Counted from the first letter of the stretch, positions 9,527-17,014 are shown. The stretch is DNA of 58,232 nucleotides from Clostridiales bacterium (GCA_015056005.1 SVHB01000005.1:1-58232); one strand, 5' to 3'. Notes: generated by a model from the letters alone, not told the origin. Program-made: numbers and translations.

Positions 9527-10216
9527 ATGGAACTTACAAACAAAGTGACCGCTTTTATGAAGGAGATCGGCGCCGATCTGGTCGGTATTGGTGATGTTGA
9601 AGGGATCGCTCCCGAAGGATTCAGGCGCGCCGTGGTCTGCGCCGTTGCCGTCCCGCTTGATATCGTACGCAAGATTCCCGAAGGCCCCACTCCCGATTAT
9701 CCCGAAAAATACGAAACTATGAACAAATATATGGATATGATAGCCGTAAAGGGCGCGGAGTTCATCAACTCTCTTGGCTATCGTTCTATTCCCCTTGTTG
9801 GCTCAAATGTCAAGATCAACAGAGAAAAAATGATGAGCGAATTCCCCTATAAGACCGCCGCCACAAGAGCAGGCCTTGGCTGGATCGGCAAAAACGACCT
9901 TCTCATTACTCCTCAGTTTGGTCCCGGAATCAGGCTCACTGTCGTCCTCACCGACGCGCCCCTTAAAGCCGCAGTGCCTGTAAACGAATCCGGCTGCGGC
10001 AGCTGCAGCGCATGCGTTGACATTTGCCCCGGAAAAGCCATATCCGGCAAGCTCTGGTACGCGGGCATCAATCGCGAAGAGCTTGTAAACATAGAATTGT
10101 GCATGAAGGGCGCGGCGCAGGTTGCCGAAAAGACACTCGGCAAGCCCTCAGGCCTTTGCGGAAAATGCTTCGCAGTCTGCCCCTATACTCAAAAATACTT
10201 AAACAGCGCCAAATAG
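9527..10216 (+). CDS. 4Fe-4S double-cluster protein, epoxyqueuosine reductase (QueG)-like
   Basis: 229 aa. The C-terminal third holds two ferredoxin-type Cys sets: CGSCSACVDICPGKAI and CGKCFAVCPYTQKYL. The segment KTAATRAGLGWIGKNDLLI is the QueG signature. It is clearly shorter than true QueG (about 370-380 aa) and lacks the C-terminal HEAT-like part, so it belongs to the short QueG-like family of unknown reaction common in anaerobes. It may be cotranscribed with the alpha-xylosidase (12-base gap, TAGGAGG ribosome site), but I see no functional link. Confidence 0.85.
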   Translation: MELTNKVTAFMKEIGADLVGIGDVEGIAPEGFRRAVVCAVAVPLDIVRKIPEGPTPDYPEKYETMNKYMDMIAVKGAEFINSLGYRSIPLVGSNVKINREKMMSEFPYKTAATRAGLGWIGKNDLLITPQFGPGIRLTVVLTDAPLKAAVPVNESGCGSCSACVDICPGKAISGKLWYAGINREELVNIELCMKGAAQVAEKTLGKPSGLCGKCFAVCPYTQKYLNSAK

Positions 10217-10276
10217 TAAAAAAAGCTTGAGCGGATAAGTACGGTGTCCATAAAACAGTAAATATTATCGTGTCCA

Positions 10277-10315
10277 AACACGACTTCAAGTTATATACTT
10301 GGAGTCATGTTTTTG
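10277..10315 (+). terminator. Probable terminator before the accessory island
   Basis: Imperfect hairpin (AACA-C-GACT-T-CAAGT paired with ACTTG-G-AGTC-A-TGTT; one mismatch and one G-T pair), followed by TTTTTGC. Confidence 0.55.
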
Positions 10316-10375
10316 CTTTTACAGAAAGGGAATCTTTCATGAACAGAGAAAGATTTTTGAAAAACAGGAGGTTTT

Positions 10376-10663
10376 ATGAGAACAGGACTTACCAAGAGAG
10401 AAAAGACCACTGCAATCTATTTTGACGCGTACGGCAGCACGATCGATGTGCAGACCCATAACACCGATCTGAAAAAGCGGCTGACCGCATTTACAAAAGA
10501 ATACCCCCAATGCTGCCGCCTGATTGACGATGACGAGCAAGGCGGACTGACCTTTGAGATCGAAAAAGGCAGATTGAGTTTCCAGCTGACTTCGCCGTAC
10601 AGCGAGGATCGGAAAAAGGCGGCAAGTGAGTGGGCGAAGATGCATGGAATTAGCCAAAAATGA
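10376..10663 (+). CDS. Small protein of unknown function, mobile-element type
   Basis: A 95-aa cytoplasmic, charged protein with no membrane segment or Cys motif. It starts MRTGLTKREKTTAIYFDAYG and contains the acidic turn DDDEQGGLTFEIEKG. From memory, close relatives are common in integrative elements of gut Firmicutes, where they have no assigned role; this is recall, not a search. CAGGAGG lies 6 bases before the ATG. A 28-codon open frame starting at 10339 overlaps its start. It is the first gene of the AT-richer island. Confidence 0.7.
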   Translation: MRTGLTKREKTTAIYFDAYGSTIDVQTHNTDLKKRLTAFTKEYPQCCRLIDDDEQGGLTFEIEKGRLSFQLTSPYSEDRKKAASEWAKMHGISQK

Positions 10664-10684
10664 CGAACAGTGGTGGCGTTGGTT

Positions 10685-10713
10685 GAAAAATTCACATTAT
10701 ATTCGTATAATAT
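10685..10713 (+). promoter_or_regulatory. Sigma-A promoter of the PD-(D/E)XK-like gene
   Basis: TTGAAA, 17-base spacer, TATAAT, close to consensus, 32 bases before the ATG at 10745. The gene is therefore its own transcription unit. Confidence 0.82.
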
Positions 10714-10744
10714 GTATAAAAATCTGTAGAGGAGGCTGTACGAA

Positions 10745-11638
10745 GTGAAAGAGCGTAAAATCACGAATGAAATGTTAGATGCCTTTTTGCATGGAGAACT
10801 TCATCCGCTCTTAGAGGCTGTTAAGAAAGATGACACATTAGATTTAGAACTTCGTGGAAACTCTGTTAACATTTATTACAGAGGCGGAAGCCTATTTAAG
10901 ATCACGGAGAAAAAAGGAAATTATACAGTATTCTTCAACAAGAAATATTGTATGACCGACAACTCTGTTCTTGAAGAGTACCCTGATGTCAAATCAGCTG
11001 TTGATAACATTCCTTTTTATAAACAGGCGATGGATTGGTGGTTCCATGAGCACCCCAAATATGAAAGAGAGTTTCAGCAAGTCATTGCCCGTGAAAACAA
11101 CAACCTCGGAAATATTTCCAGAGGAACTGACTACTATATTGTGGATATAGAGTATGCCAACAAAGTCGATGTTGCTGACAAATCAGCACGATTCGATATG
11201 GTAGCTCTAAAGTGGCTCTCTGATGGAGCAACTCGAAAAGATGTCAAAAAGGTATCACTGGCTCTTGTTGAAGTAAAGTTTGGTAACGGCGCATTGCAGG
11301 GCAAAGCTGGCGTTAGCGATCATCTTAAAGATTTCCAGCGTTTTCTGTCCGATCAAAATTTCTTCAAAGAGTTTTGTGAAGATATGTCTGTCGTATTTGC
11401 TCAAAAGTGCCAATTAGGTCTGGTGGATGGATTGCAGAAAAAACAGTTTGAAGTGAAAATCAGCTGTGAAAATCCGGAAGTCATTTTCGTGTTTGCCAAC
11501 CATGATCCCGATAGCAAAATACTTGATAATATTTTGCTATGCAATGAACTTAAAACTTGTTCATTCCCCGTACTGATTGCCAATGCATCGAGCATGGGAT
11601 ACTGCCTCTATGCTGATCAGCTTACGAAAATAAATTAA
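10745..11638 (+). CDS. Unrecognised protein with a PD-(D/E)XK nuclease-like motif
   Basis: 297 aa, no signal peptide or membrane helix. I do not recognise the family. The middle part shows an arrangement like PD-(D/E)XK nucleases: an acidic helix near residues 106-109 (YEREFQQ), Asp151 in SARFDMVAL, then a hydrophobic strand ending in Glu176-Val-Lys178 (LALVEVKFG), followed by a helix (SDHLKDFQRFL). The N-terminal 100 residues and the C-terminal 90 are not assignable. Own promoter, GAGG ribosome site. It sits between a mobile-element type gene and the four-gene cassette, the kind of context in which defence nucleases occur. Function is inference from motif and place only. Confidence 0.62.
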   Translation: MKERKITNEMLDAFLHGELHPLLEAVKKDDTLDLELRGNSVNIYYRGGSLFKITEKKGNYTVFFNKKYCMTDNSVLEEYPDVKSAVDNIPFYKQAMDWWFHEHPKYEREFQQVIARENNNLGNISRGTDYYIVDIEYANKVDVADKSARFDMVALKWLSDGATRKDVKKVSLALVEVKFGNGALQGKAGVSDHLKDFQRFLSDQNFFKEFCEDMSVVFAQKCQLGLVDGLQKKQFEVKISCENPEVIFVFANHDPDSKILDNILLCNELKTCSFPVLIANASSMGYCLYADQLTKIN

Positions 11639-11670
11639 AAGTTTTTTAACCCTACCACCCTGTTGTCGTG

Positions 11671-11695
11671 GCGGTTTGCTATACTGTTTGCAAAC
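11671..11695 (+). promoter_or_regulatory. Possible regulated promoter of the four-gene cassette
   Basis: A TATACT -10-like box (11680-11685) lacks a good -35. It is flanked by direct copies of GTTTGC, and the second copy forms the palindrome GTTTGCAAAC (11686-11695). This could be an operator for the HTH protein encoded in the same cassette. Low confidence. Confidence 0.4.
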
Positions 11696-11718
11696 GAACA
11701 CAACAGGAGGATTTTCTC

Positions 11719-12042
11719 ATGAATAACCAAGGTGAGAACCGCAGCAAAACAGGCGACGATCTTGTTTGTCCAAACTGCGGTGGTCATCAAGTGCGATGGG
11801 TTCCCTATCCCAAGATCGAGTTCGGCTCGATGTTTATTCTTTGGCTCATTATTTCTTTGATAACGGTCAAGGGTACGATCATCGTATTTGTCGCAGGCGC
11901 AGTTTATTGGAGCATAGCATTGGTAATTCGTCTGAAGCAAAACAGCCGTGCAAACCTTGTGAATCGGATGCACTGCGACACTTGCGGCGTAAATTTTGAA
12001 GTGGATAAGAATATTTTTTCGGAAGGAGGTCAGAAGAAATGA
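11719..12042 (+). CDS. Zinc-ribbon membrane protein (cassette gene 1)
   Basis: 107 aa. Two CXXC knuckles, CPNCGGHQVRW near residue 16 and CDTCGVNF near residue 88, flank two hydrophobic helices (about residues 34-50 and 52-70). This suggests a small membrane protein with both ends, and a split zinc ribbon, on the same face. CAGGAGG lies 8 bases before the ATG at 11719; the frame is open further upstream without a ribosome site. Its stop overlaps the next start by ATGA, so it is translationally coupled to the HTH gene. Role unknown; possibly a membrane anchor or sensor of the cassette. Confidence 0.72.
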   Translation: MNNQGENRSKTGDDLVCPNCGGHQVRWVPYPKIEFGSMFILWLIISLITVKGTIIVFVAGAVYWSIALVIRLKQNSRANLVNRMHCDTCGVNFEVDKNIFSEGGQKK

Positions 12043-12647
12043 GGGGAGAACATCGCATTATTACATTTGGCTTGACGGATGAACAAAACGAAATCGTCAA
12101 AGCCAATATTCCGGCGAGAGATTACGAGGTGTTTGATACCGATGCCCCAACCGATATCATTGCCATAGGAAGTATTGCAACGGTCATTCAGGCATCTGAA
12201 CTGGATGAAGATTCTGTTGGTATGCTGTTTGACTATTACACGCAGATCAACGGCTGCACAGATGAAACAGTTATTTGGCTCGGTGATCCAAAGCCTCCGA
12301 AGGAACTCCAAAAATTCTTCAGGTGCTATCCTTCCTTTGCTGACATTGAGGATAAGCTGAAATATCTTCTTGTGAACGCACATTCCAAAAGCAAGAAAGC
12401 GGCGGACTACAGTGAGAAACTGGTAAATGGACTTTTGATTCTGTCAATCATTCGTAAGAAACCGGGTGTCACGACAAAAGAACTTTCGGAAAAAGTCAGC
12501 TTACCTATCCGCAGCGTTCAACGGTATATTGCGGCATTACAGGCTACCGGAGAATGGCTTGAGTATGACAGAACCCTGAAAGGATGGAAGCTGTCTTATG
12601 GCGTTTCCATGCTGTTCGGGGATGTATGGGACGGTGAAATCAAATGA
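12039..12647 (+). CDS. HTH protein with an N-terminal receiver-like domain (cassette gene 2)
   Basis: 202 aa, soluble. The C-terminal 75 residues form a DeoR/HTH_11-like helix-turn-helix (KLVNGLLILSIIRKKPGVTT, then KELSEKVSLPIRSVQRYIAAL). The N-terminal roughly 115 residues alternate short beta strands and helices (IITFGLTDEQ, YEVFDTDAPTDII, TVIQASEL, ETVIWLGDP), like a response-regulator fold but without a clear phospho-acceptor Asp pattern. A similar layout is seen at the start of the product at 13822. Overlaps its neighbours by ATGA on both sides. Most likely a DNA-binding regulator of the cassette; the signal is unknown. Confidence 0.72.
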   Translation: MRGEHRIITFGLTDEQNEIVKANIPARDYEVFDTDAPTDIIAIGSIATVIQASELDEDSVGMLFDYYTQINGCTDETVIWLGDPKPPKELQKFFRCYPSFADIEDKLKYLLVNAHSKSKKAADYSEKLVNGLLILSIIRKKPGVTTKELSEKVSLPIRSVQRYIAALQATGEWLEYDRTLKGWKLSYGVSMLFGDVWDGEIK

Positions 12648-13825
12648 AAACCATCATACACCGTGGAACTCACCAGATCGGTGGCATCGCTACTGAGATT
12701 CGCACAGAGAATACCCGTATACTCATTGATATGGGTGACGAGCTATCACTTGATCCCGATTTCGTTTCTTCGCCGTTGAATATTCCCGGTGTAACTGATG
12801 CCAACGGAATATGTGATGCCGTCTTCTTCACTCATTACCACGGTGATCACACCGGGCAGATGACACGAATCAGAGATGACATCCCCCTTTACACAGGTGC
12901 TCTTGCAAAAGAGATCATGCAGCTGTCGGCAGAACGCAGTTACCACAAAAATCAGGTCCTTTGTGATAGAATCAAGACGCTCCACACATTCAACGGCGGC
13001 GAAGAATTGATAATCGGTGACATCCGTATCACACCTTGGTCCATCGACCACTCAGCCTGTGACAGTTATCTGTTTCTGATCGAAGCAGATGGCAAGCGCG
13101 TTCTATATACCGGGGATTTTCGGATGCACGGATTTAGAGGCAAGGTTCTGCCGAAGATCCTTCATAAAATCGGAAAGGTTGATGTTCTGGTTACCGAAGG
13201 CACAACCTTGTCCCGACCGGACGAGAAGCCGATGACGGAGCGAGAGCTGCAGCAAAAAGTCAGAGAGTACATGACGCAGTACAAGTATGTTTATGTCATG
13301 TGCGCCTCCACCAATTTGGAGCGTATTTGCGCGCTGTCGAAGGCTGTTCCCAGAGGAAAGTATTTCATTTGCGACGGTTATCAGAAAGCCTTGATGGAGC
13401 TTGTGGAACATCACTGGGGAACGCTGTCGCCGTTATATCGTGATTTGAAGAAAACAGTCTACGGGGACAATATTTTCGAAGCGATGAAAGAACGGGGCTT
13501 CCTAATGACGGTGCGGGACAATCGAGATTTTAGAAATATCATCAGCAAATTTGACAGAGAGAAAAGCATCATGCTGTACTCCATGTGGGACGGCTATCGC
13601 ACGAAACCTGGCAGCACAATCCCTGAATTTTTGAATCTTACCGGTCGTTGGGAACCGCTGCATACCAGCGGTCACGCATCGCACAGTGATCTGAAAAAGG
13701 TAGTTGATATTGCAAACCCGGAGATGGTCGTTCCGATGCACAACGATAATCCCGATATGCTGCAGATACTTTGTCCAGATACAAAAATTAAACTTGTAAA
13801 TGACGGAGAGGAGGTTACGCTATGA
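12644..13825 (+). CDS. Beta-CASP metallo-beta-lactamase nuclease, RNase J-like (cassette gene 3)
   Basis: 393 aa. The metal site looks complete: H64-x-H66-x-D68-H69 in THYHGDHTGQ, a later His in IDHSACDSY, and Asp in LYTGDFRMHG. The beta-CASP part follows with VTEGTTL and, near the C-terminus, TSGHASHSDLKKVV and MVVPMHNDN, which parallel the SGHA and PVHGE regions of RNase J. It is shorter than RNase J (about 555 aa) and lacks its C-terminal domain, so it is a compact relative, predicted to cut RNA or DNA. ATGA overlaps on both sides couple it to the HTH gene and the DnaQ-like gene. Confidence 0.85.
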   Translation: MKTIIHRGTHQIGGIATEIRTENTRILIDMGDELSLDPDFVSSPLNIPGVTDANGICDAVFFTHYHGDHTGQMTRIRDDIPLYTGALAKEIMQLSAERSYHKNQVLCDRIKTLHTFNGGEELIIGDIRITPWSIDHSACDSYLFLIEADGKRVLYTGDFRMHGFRGKVLPKILHKIGKVDVLVTEGTTLSRPDEKPMTERELQQKVREYMTQYKYVYVMCASTNLERICALSKAVPRGKYFICDGYQKALMELVEHHWGTLSPLYRDLKKTVYGDNIFEAMKERGFLMTVRDNRDFRNIISKFDREKSIMLYSMWDGYRTKPGSTIPEFLNLTGRWEPLHTSGHASHSDLKKVVDIANPEMVVPMHNDNPDMLQILCPDTKIKLVNDGEEVTL

Positions 13826-14823
13826 TAAAAAACCAGATTCTTTGCCTTGGTCTAAGTCGTGTCGAACTGCAGACACTTTATATCCGCTTCCCAATTCTTT
13901 ATCAGTTCTATCAGGTGCAGAGTGAAGATTTTGACGACATTCAGAAGATCAAAATGATGGTCAGCGAGTCGGTATGTCTCTTTATCAATCCGAAGAAGTT
14001 GAATGGACTGCAACTGAACGACTTGCTTCGGGAGCATAAATATGCAGCGGCGCATACTCACACTTCTGTTCTGTTGTTTACTTCTGCATTTACAAAGGAG
14101 CAGCGCTATGAGGTGGACACGGAAGCTCTCCATCGGGTTGATCTTAAGGCCAGATTTGACAAGACTCTTCGGGACGCTGTGGAATTCATTCGCAAAGCCT
14201 CTATGCCCTGTTGGGATGGATTGAAGCGTATGGAAGGAAATATGTTCAATGATGGTTGGTATTTGCTTGACTTAACCTCTACCGGCCTTGATCCCACATC
14301 TGATGAAGTGATTGCCATCACGATTGCTTTTATGGGTCAGTACGAATTACGAGAAAAAGAGACGATATACATCAAACCTTCTCGCCCGCTGACAGCAGAT
14401 GACGAAGCTATTACCGGTATCACAAACGAGATGCTGGAAAATGGAATGAGCAAGGAAGATGCCGTGTCTTATCTGGATAATCTTCCGCATCCTTCACCTT
14501 TTATCATAGAGACGGAAAAATACGATTATCCGGCCTTGAAGGCACTGTACCATTTCTGCGGAAAGAAATTCGATCATCCTTATATTGCAATTGATGGACT
14601 TGCCGCCATTGCTTTCGGGTACAAATTGCTCAGACGGAGCAGCGATTTGGTGAAAGCGGTATCAGACAAGATGCAGCTATATATTCCGGAAGAAGAAAGA
14701 TATATCGCTGAGCTTTACGCGTTGACGCTTGCGGTATTTGAAAACCTGAGAGACCGATATGATGTTCGATGCCCCGGACAGTTTAAGTCACTCTACTTTG
14801 GCGAAACCCATTGTTGCGACTAA
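13822..14823 (+). CDS. Receiver-like domain fused to a degenerate DnaQ-type exonuclease fold (cassette gene 4)
   Basis: 333 aa. Residues about 145-330 follow the DEDDh exonuclease pattern (WYLLDLTSTGLDP, then ITGITNEMLE), but the Exo I motif D-x-E is D150-L-T152, the usual NaxFD motif is reduced to EKYDYPAL, and the Exo III His/Asp positions read AELYALT. Most catalytic acids thus appear lost, which suggests nucleic-acid binding rather than cleavage. The first roughly 125 residues (ILCLGLSRVE to VEFI) look like the N-terminal domain of the HTH protein at 12039. Its start overlaps the nuclease gene by ATGA. Last gene of the cassette. Confidence 0.7.
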   Translation: MIKNQILCLGLSRVELQTLYIRFPILYQFYQVQSEDFDDIQKIKMMVSESVCLFINPKKLNGLQLNDLLREHKYAAAHTHTSVLLFTSAFTKEQRYEVDTEALHRVDLKARFDKTLRDAVEFIRKASMPCWDGLKRMEGNMFNDGWYLLDLTSTGLDPTSDEVIAITIAFMGQYELREKETIYIKPSRPLTADDEAITGITNEMLENGMSKEDAVSYLDNLPHPSPFIIETEKYDYPALKALYHFCGKKFDHPYIAIDGLAAIAFGYKLLRRSSDLVKAVSDKMQLYIPEEERYIAELYALTLAVFENLRDRYDVRCPGQFKSLYFGETHCCD

Positions 14824-14849
14824 CAAGAATAATCCCTTTGAAACAAGGG

Positions 14850-14966
14850 GCGCACTTCTATACAGGGGCAAGCGCTGTATGTGCGCTCTGCAAGGCAGAC
14901 AGCCCGGACGATTGAAGGCTGGCTGTTTTGCATCACTTTGTTCCAAACAAGGGGCTGTACCCCTTG
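14850..14966. repeat. Inverted repeats at the right edge of the island
   Basis: A two-step palindrome at 14850-14886 (GCGCAC, ATACAG, loop, CTGTAT, GTGCGC) and a CAAGGGG/CCCCTTG hairpin at 14948-14966 followed by CGCCGCTGTGCGGC. An ACAGCC/GGCTGT pair with TTTTG at 14899-14930 could end the cassette transcript. The region 14824-14990 holds no gene. Palindromes of this kind are familiar from ends and transfer regions of Firmicutes integrative elements, so they may be a remnant (inference). Confidence 0.5.
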
Positions 14967-14994
14967 CGCCGCTGTGCGGCTATCCTAAAAAGGA

Positions 14995-15036
14995 AAACCT
15001 CTGCATGAATGACTCATGCAGAGGTTTAAGTGTTTT
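14995..15036. terminator. Strong terminator hairpin
   Basis: A 14-bp perfect stem (AAACCTCTGCATGA / TCATGCAGAGGTTT), 5-base loop, then AAGTGTTTTA. On the minus strand it is followed by TTCCTTTTT. It separates the island from the convergent acetyltransferase genes. Confidence 0.82.
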
Positions 15037-15084
15037 ATGGCCACCCACCTTATCCGTTCAAGCTTTTTTTATAGTATCGTAATC

Positions 15085-15612
15085 TTATTCGGGCTTTTGC
15101 TGTTGACCTTTCCAATCTTTATCAAGAAGACCGTAAAAATGCAAATCAGCCGGGCTGCCGTATTCGTCCTTAGACGCATTGGGCTCTATACATTCAAAAC
15201 GCATACCCAGTTTTTTCATCAGCCCCACCGACTTCACAGTGTCGATCGTTTCTGAAAACACCTTATGGGCGCTTAGCTCAGAAAAAGCATAGTCGATCAC
15301 AGCCTTTAAGGATTCATAGGCAAAGCCCTGTCCCCAGAAGCTGCGGTTAAATATCCAGCCCATTTCATACACGCCCTTTTCCTGCTCGTTGAACAGGATG
15401 TAGCCTATCACCTTTCCGCTTTCCTTATGAACTGCCGCAAAAGCTCCGCTGCGACCGATGCAGAAAGACGCCAGAAAATCCTTTGTTTTTTCGAAGCTGT
15501 ATGCAGGCTCGCAGTTTTTCATCGTCTCTGGGTCGCCCAAAATCTCATAGAGGTCCTGTGCATCCTCAGATATAAAATTGCGTATGATCATTCTCTGTGT
15601 TTCTGTGTACAT
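15085..15612 (-). CDS. GNAT family N-acetyltransferase (RimJ/RimL type)
   Basis: 175 aa. RimJ-like start (ETQRMIIRNFISEDAQDLYEIL), the acetyl-CoA loop region IFNRSFWGQGFAYESLKAVI and the C-terminal motif NxxS-type segment (SVGLMKKLGMRFE). The family acetylates protein N-termini, amino acids or small molecules; the target is not readable. Second gene of a two-gene minus-strand operon, 11 bases after the next acetyltransferase gene. AAGAGGT serves as ribosome site. Confidence 0.88.
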   Translation of the reverse strand: MYTETQRMIIRNFISEDAQDLYEILGDPETMKNCEPAYSFEKTKDFLASFCIGRSGAFAAVHKESGKVIGYILFNEQEKGVYEMGWIFNRSFWGQGFAYESLKAVIDYAFSELSAHKVFSETIDTVKSVGLMKKLGMRFECIEPNASKDEYGSPADLHFYGLLDKDWKGQQQKPE

Positions 15613-15623
15613 CTTTATACCTC

Positions 15624-16112
15624 TTAATAATCAAACTCATGTTCAAAAACTTTGATCTTCTGCGTCAGCTTTTCGCCTTGGTACGGTTTGCGCACCTCGA
15701 TCAGATTCAAAACAGTATATCCGCGTTTGCGCAGGAATTCTATCATGCTGTGGTTGTTGGGATGAACATAGTTGTAAACGGTATCTTCGCCGTATAAAGC
15801 GGCTGTTTCTTCCGCCTTTTTGTAGAGAGCAGATGCAACACCGCGGCGGCGGTATTCCTCTTTGACAAAAACAGACTCCACCCACACAACTCCGCTGTCC
15901 ACCCGGCAAACCACATAGCCAGCGTATTCATCGTTTACAAGACAAACAAATACCGGAAATTTTGCTTCAAGGTATTCTTCTATTTCCTCCCTGCCTGTTT
16001 CAACGCTGGGTTTGGATATTATTCCTTTATATGAACGCAGCTCCACGCGAAACAGCGCAGCCATTTGTGCAAGCGCATCGTTTGCCTGCCTGACTTCCAA
16101 TACTTGCACCAA
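15624..16112 (-). CDS. GNAT family N-acetyltransferase
   Basis: 162 aa, with the acetyl-CoA binding loop EEYRRRGVASALYKKAEE at about residues 90-107 and the aromatic-rich C-terminal half (YNYVHPNNHSMIEFLRKRGY). The start is TTG at 16112 or GTG at 16109; GGGAG lies 6 or 9 bases upstream. First gene of the acetyltransferase pair. Substrate unknown. It resembles the many stand-alone cytoplasmic GNAT proteins of Clostridia rather than a known resistance acetyltransferase. Confidence 0.86.
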   Translation of the reverse strand: MVQVLEVRQANDALAQMAALFRVELRSYKGIISKPSVETGREEIEEYLEAKFPVFVCLVNDEYAGYVVCRVDSGVVWVESVFVKEEYRRRGVASALYKKAEETAALYGEDTVYNYVHPNNHSMIEFLRKRGYTVLNLIEVRKPYQGEKLTQKIKVFEHEFDY

Positions 16113-16274
16113 GTCTCACTCCCTTATATAAAATGCAGTTGCTTTGATAATAATAGCACAAAACCATGAATATGACCAATGGTTTGCTTATAAATCGTAC
16201 CTCATCAGCGTTTTGCGCAGCACAGACTGACGACAGTTTTTCCCTTGAAAGCATTTCCGCCGTTTTACTGGGTA

Positions 16275-16303
16275 TTGACTATATCATCAAATCATGGTAA
16301 AAT
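16275..16303 (+). promoter_or_regulatory. Sigma-A promoter of the DUF3793 gene
   Basis: TTGACT, 17-base spacer, TAAAAT, about 100 bases before the start at 16402, leaving a structured 5' leader. Confidence 0.78.
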
Positions 16304-16323
16304 GTATCTAACTTAAAACTTTC

Positions 16324-16381
16324 TTTTGCGGGAAACATTCTCCCGCAAAAATAAAACCTCAGAGTTAGCAGTGGCTAACTC
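16324..16381 (+). promoter_or_regulatory. Leader hairpin and TTAGC-type operator before DUF3793
   Basis: Two inverted repeats: TTTTGCGGGA/TCCCGCAAAA with a 7-base loop (16324-16350), and the perfect 8-bp dyad GAGTTAGC-AGTG-GCTAACTC (16362-16381). The second resembles DtxR/MntR-type metal-repressor boxes built on TTAG/CTAA arms. It could equally act as an RNA hairpin. Confidence 0.5.
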
Positions 16382-16401
16382 AAATGAAAGAAGGTGTGCG
16401 A

Positions 16402-16950
16402 ATGTTTGAAGAGATGTTGGTTTTCCACTGCGCCCCCACCCTCGCGGGTATGAAAACGGGCAGCATGTTTTCCGCAAAATATAAAGACGAAAGCGAAATG
16501 CGGCTGAGCCTTTCCGCTCTTAACCGCACGCTGAGGAACAAAGGCATACGGATACTCCCGCTCAGGTTTGATTCCGGCAAAGCGCTGCTTTATATATACC
16601 GCCCGTCAAAGCTCAAAGACGATCTTTGCCGCGAAAGCGCAAAATGCATACTCGAGCCAAACGGCTATAAATGCGCTCATCCCGAAAAATGCATAGTGCA
16701 TCTGATATCAAAGATGCGCCAAAGCGATGATTTTCCTCATGAGATAGGGCTTTTTCTGGGCTATCCTCCCGAGGATGTTCTGGGGTTCATAAATGATCCC
16801 GAGGGCTGCAAATGCGTTGGCTGCTGGAAGGTATATTCCGACGTTGAAAGCGCTCGGAAGCTGTTTGCAAAATACAAAAAATGCACCGATGTTTATCGGC
16901 GCCACCACAAAAACGGAAAAACCATCGAAAAGCTCACTGTAGCGGTATAG
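16402..16950 (+). CDS. DUF3793 family protein
   Basis: 182 aa, cytoplasmic. The start MFEEMLVFHCAPTLAGMKTG and the segments FLGYPPEDVLGFI and CKCVGCWKVYSD are the marks of DUF3793, a Cys/His-rich family of Clostridia with unknown activity, often found near iron-transport or flavodoxin genes. I place the start at 16402, with AAGAAGG 7 bases upstream; an ATG at 16384 lacks a ribosome site. The TTAGC-GCTAA dyad just upstream suggests control by a metal-dependent repressor. No iron genes are adjacent here. Confidence 0.85.
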   Translation: MFEEMLVFHCAPTLAGMKTGSMFSAKYKDESEMRLSLSALNRTLRNKGIRILPLRFDSGKALLYIYRPSKLKDDLCRESAKCILEPNGYKCAHPEKCIVHLISKMRQSDDFPHEIGLFLGYPPEDVLGFINDPEGCKCVGCWKVYSDVESARKLFAKYKKCTDVYRRHHKNGKTIEKLTVAV

Positions 16951-16981
16951 CGATTTGATCAAATTGTTTTTCCCAAAGCAA

Positions 16982-17009
16982 AGCCGCAGATGCAAACGCA
17001 CCTGCGGCT
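16982..17009 (-). terminator. Terminator of the SDR/ahcY operon
   Basis: AGCCGCAG-A-TGC / GCA-C-CTGCGGCT. On the minus strand the mismatch becomes a G-U pair and the stem is followed by TTGCTTTGGG, so it favours the minus transcript. Confidence 0.6.
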
Positions 17010-17014
17010 CAATT

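Noticed and set aside
9527..10216. Naming the Fe-S protein QueG
   Set aside because: It is about 150 residues shorter than true epoxyqueuosine reductase and lacks the C-terminal part, so only a QueG-like label is justified.
10339..10425. 28-codon leader ORF overlapping the start of the 95-aa gene
   Set aside because: It has an AGAAAGGG site upstream, but the frame runs through the next ribosome site and its peptide is simple basic sequence; too weak to call a gene.
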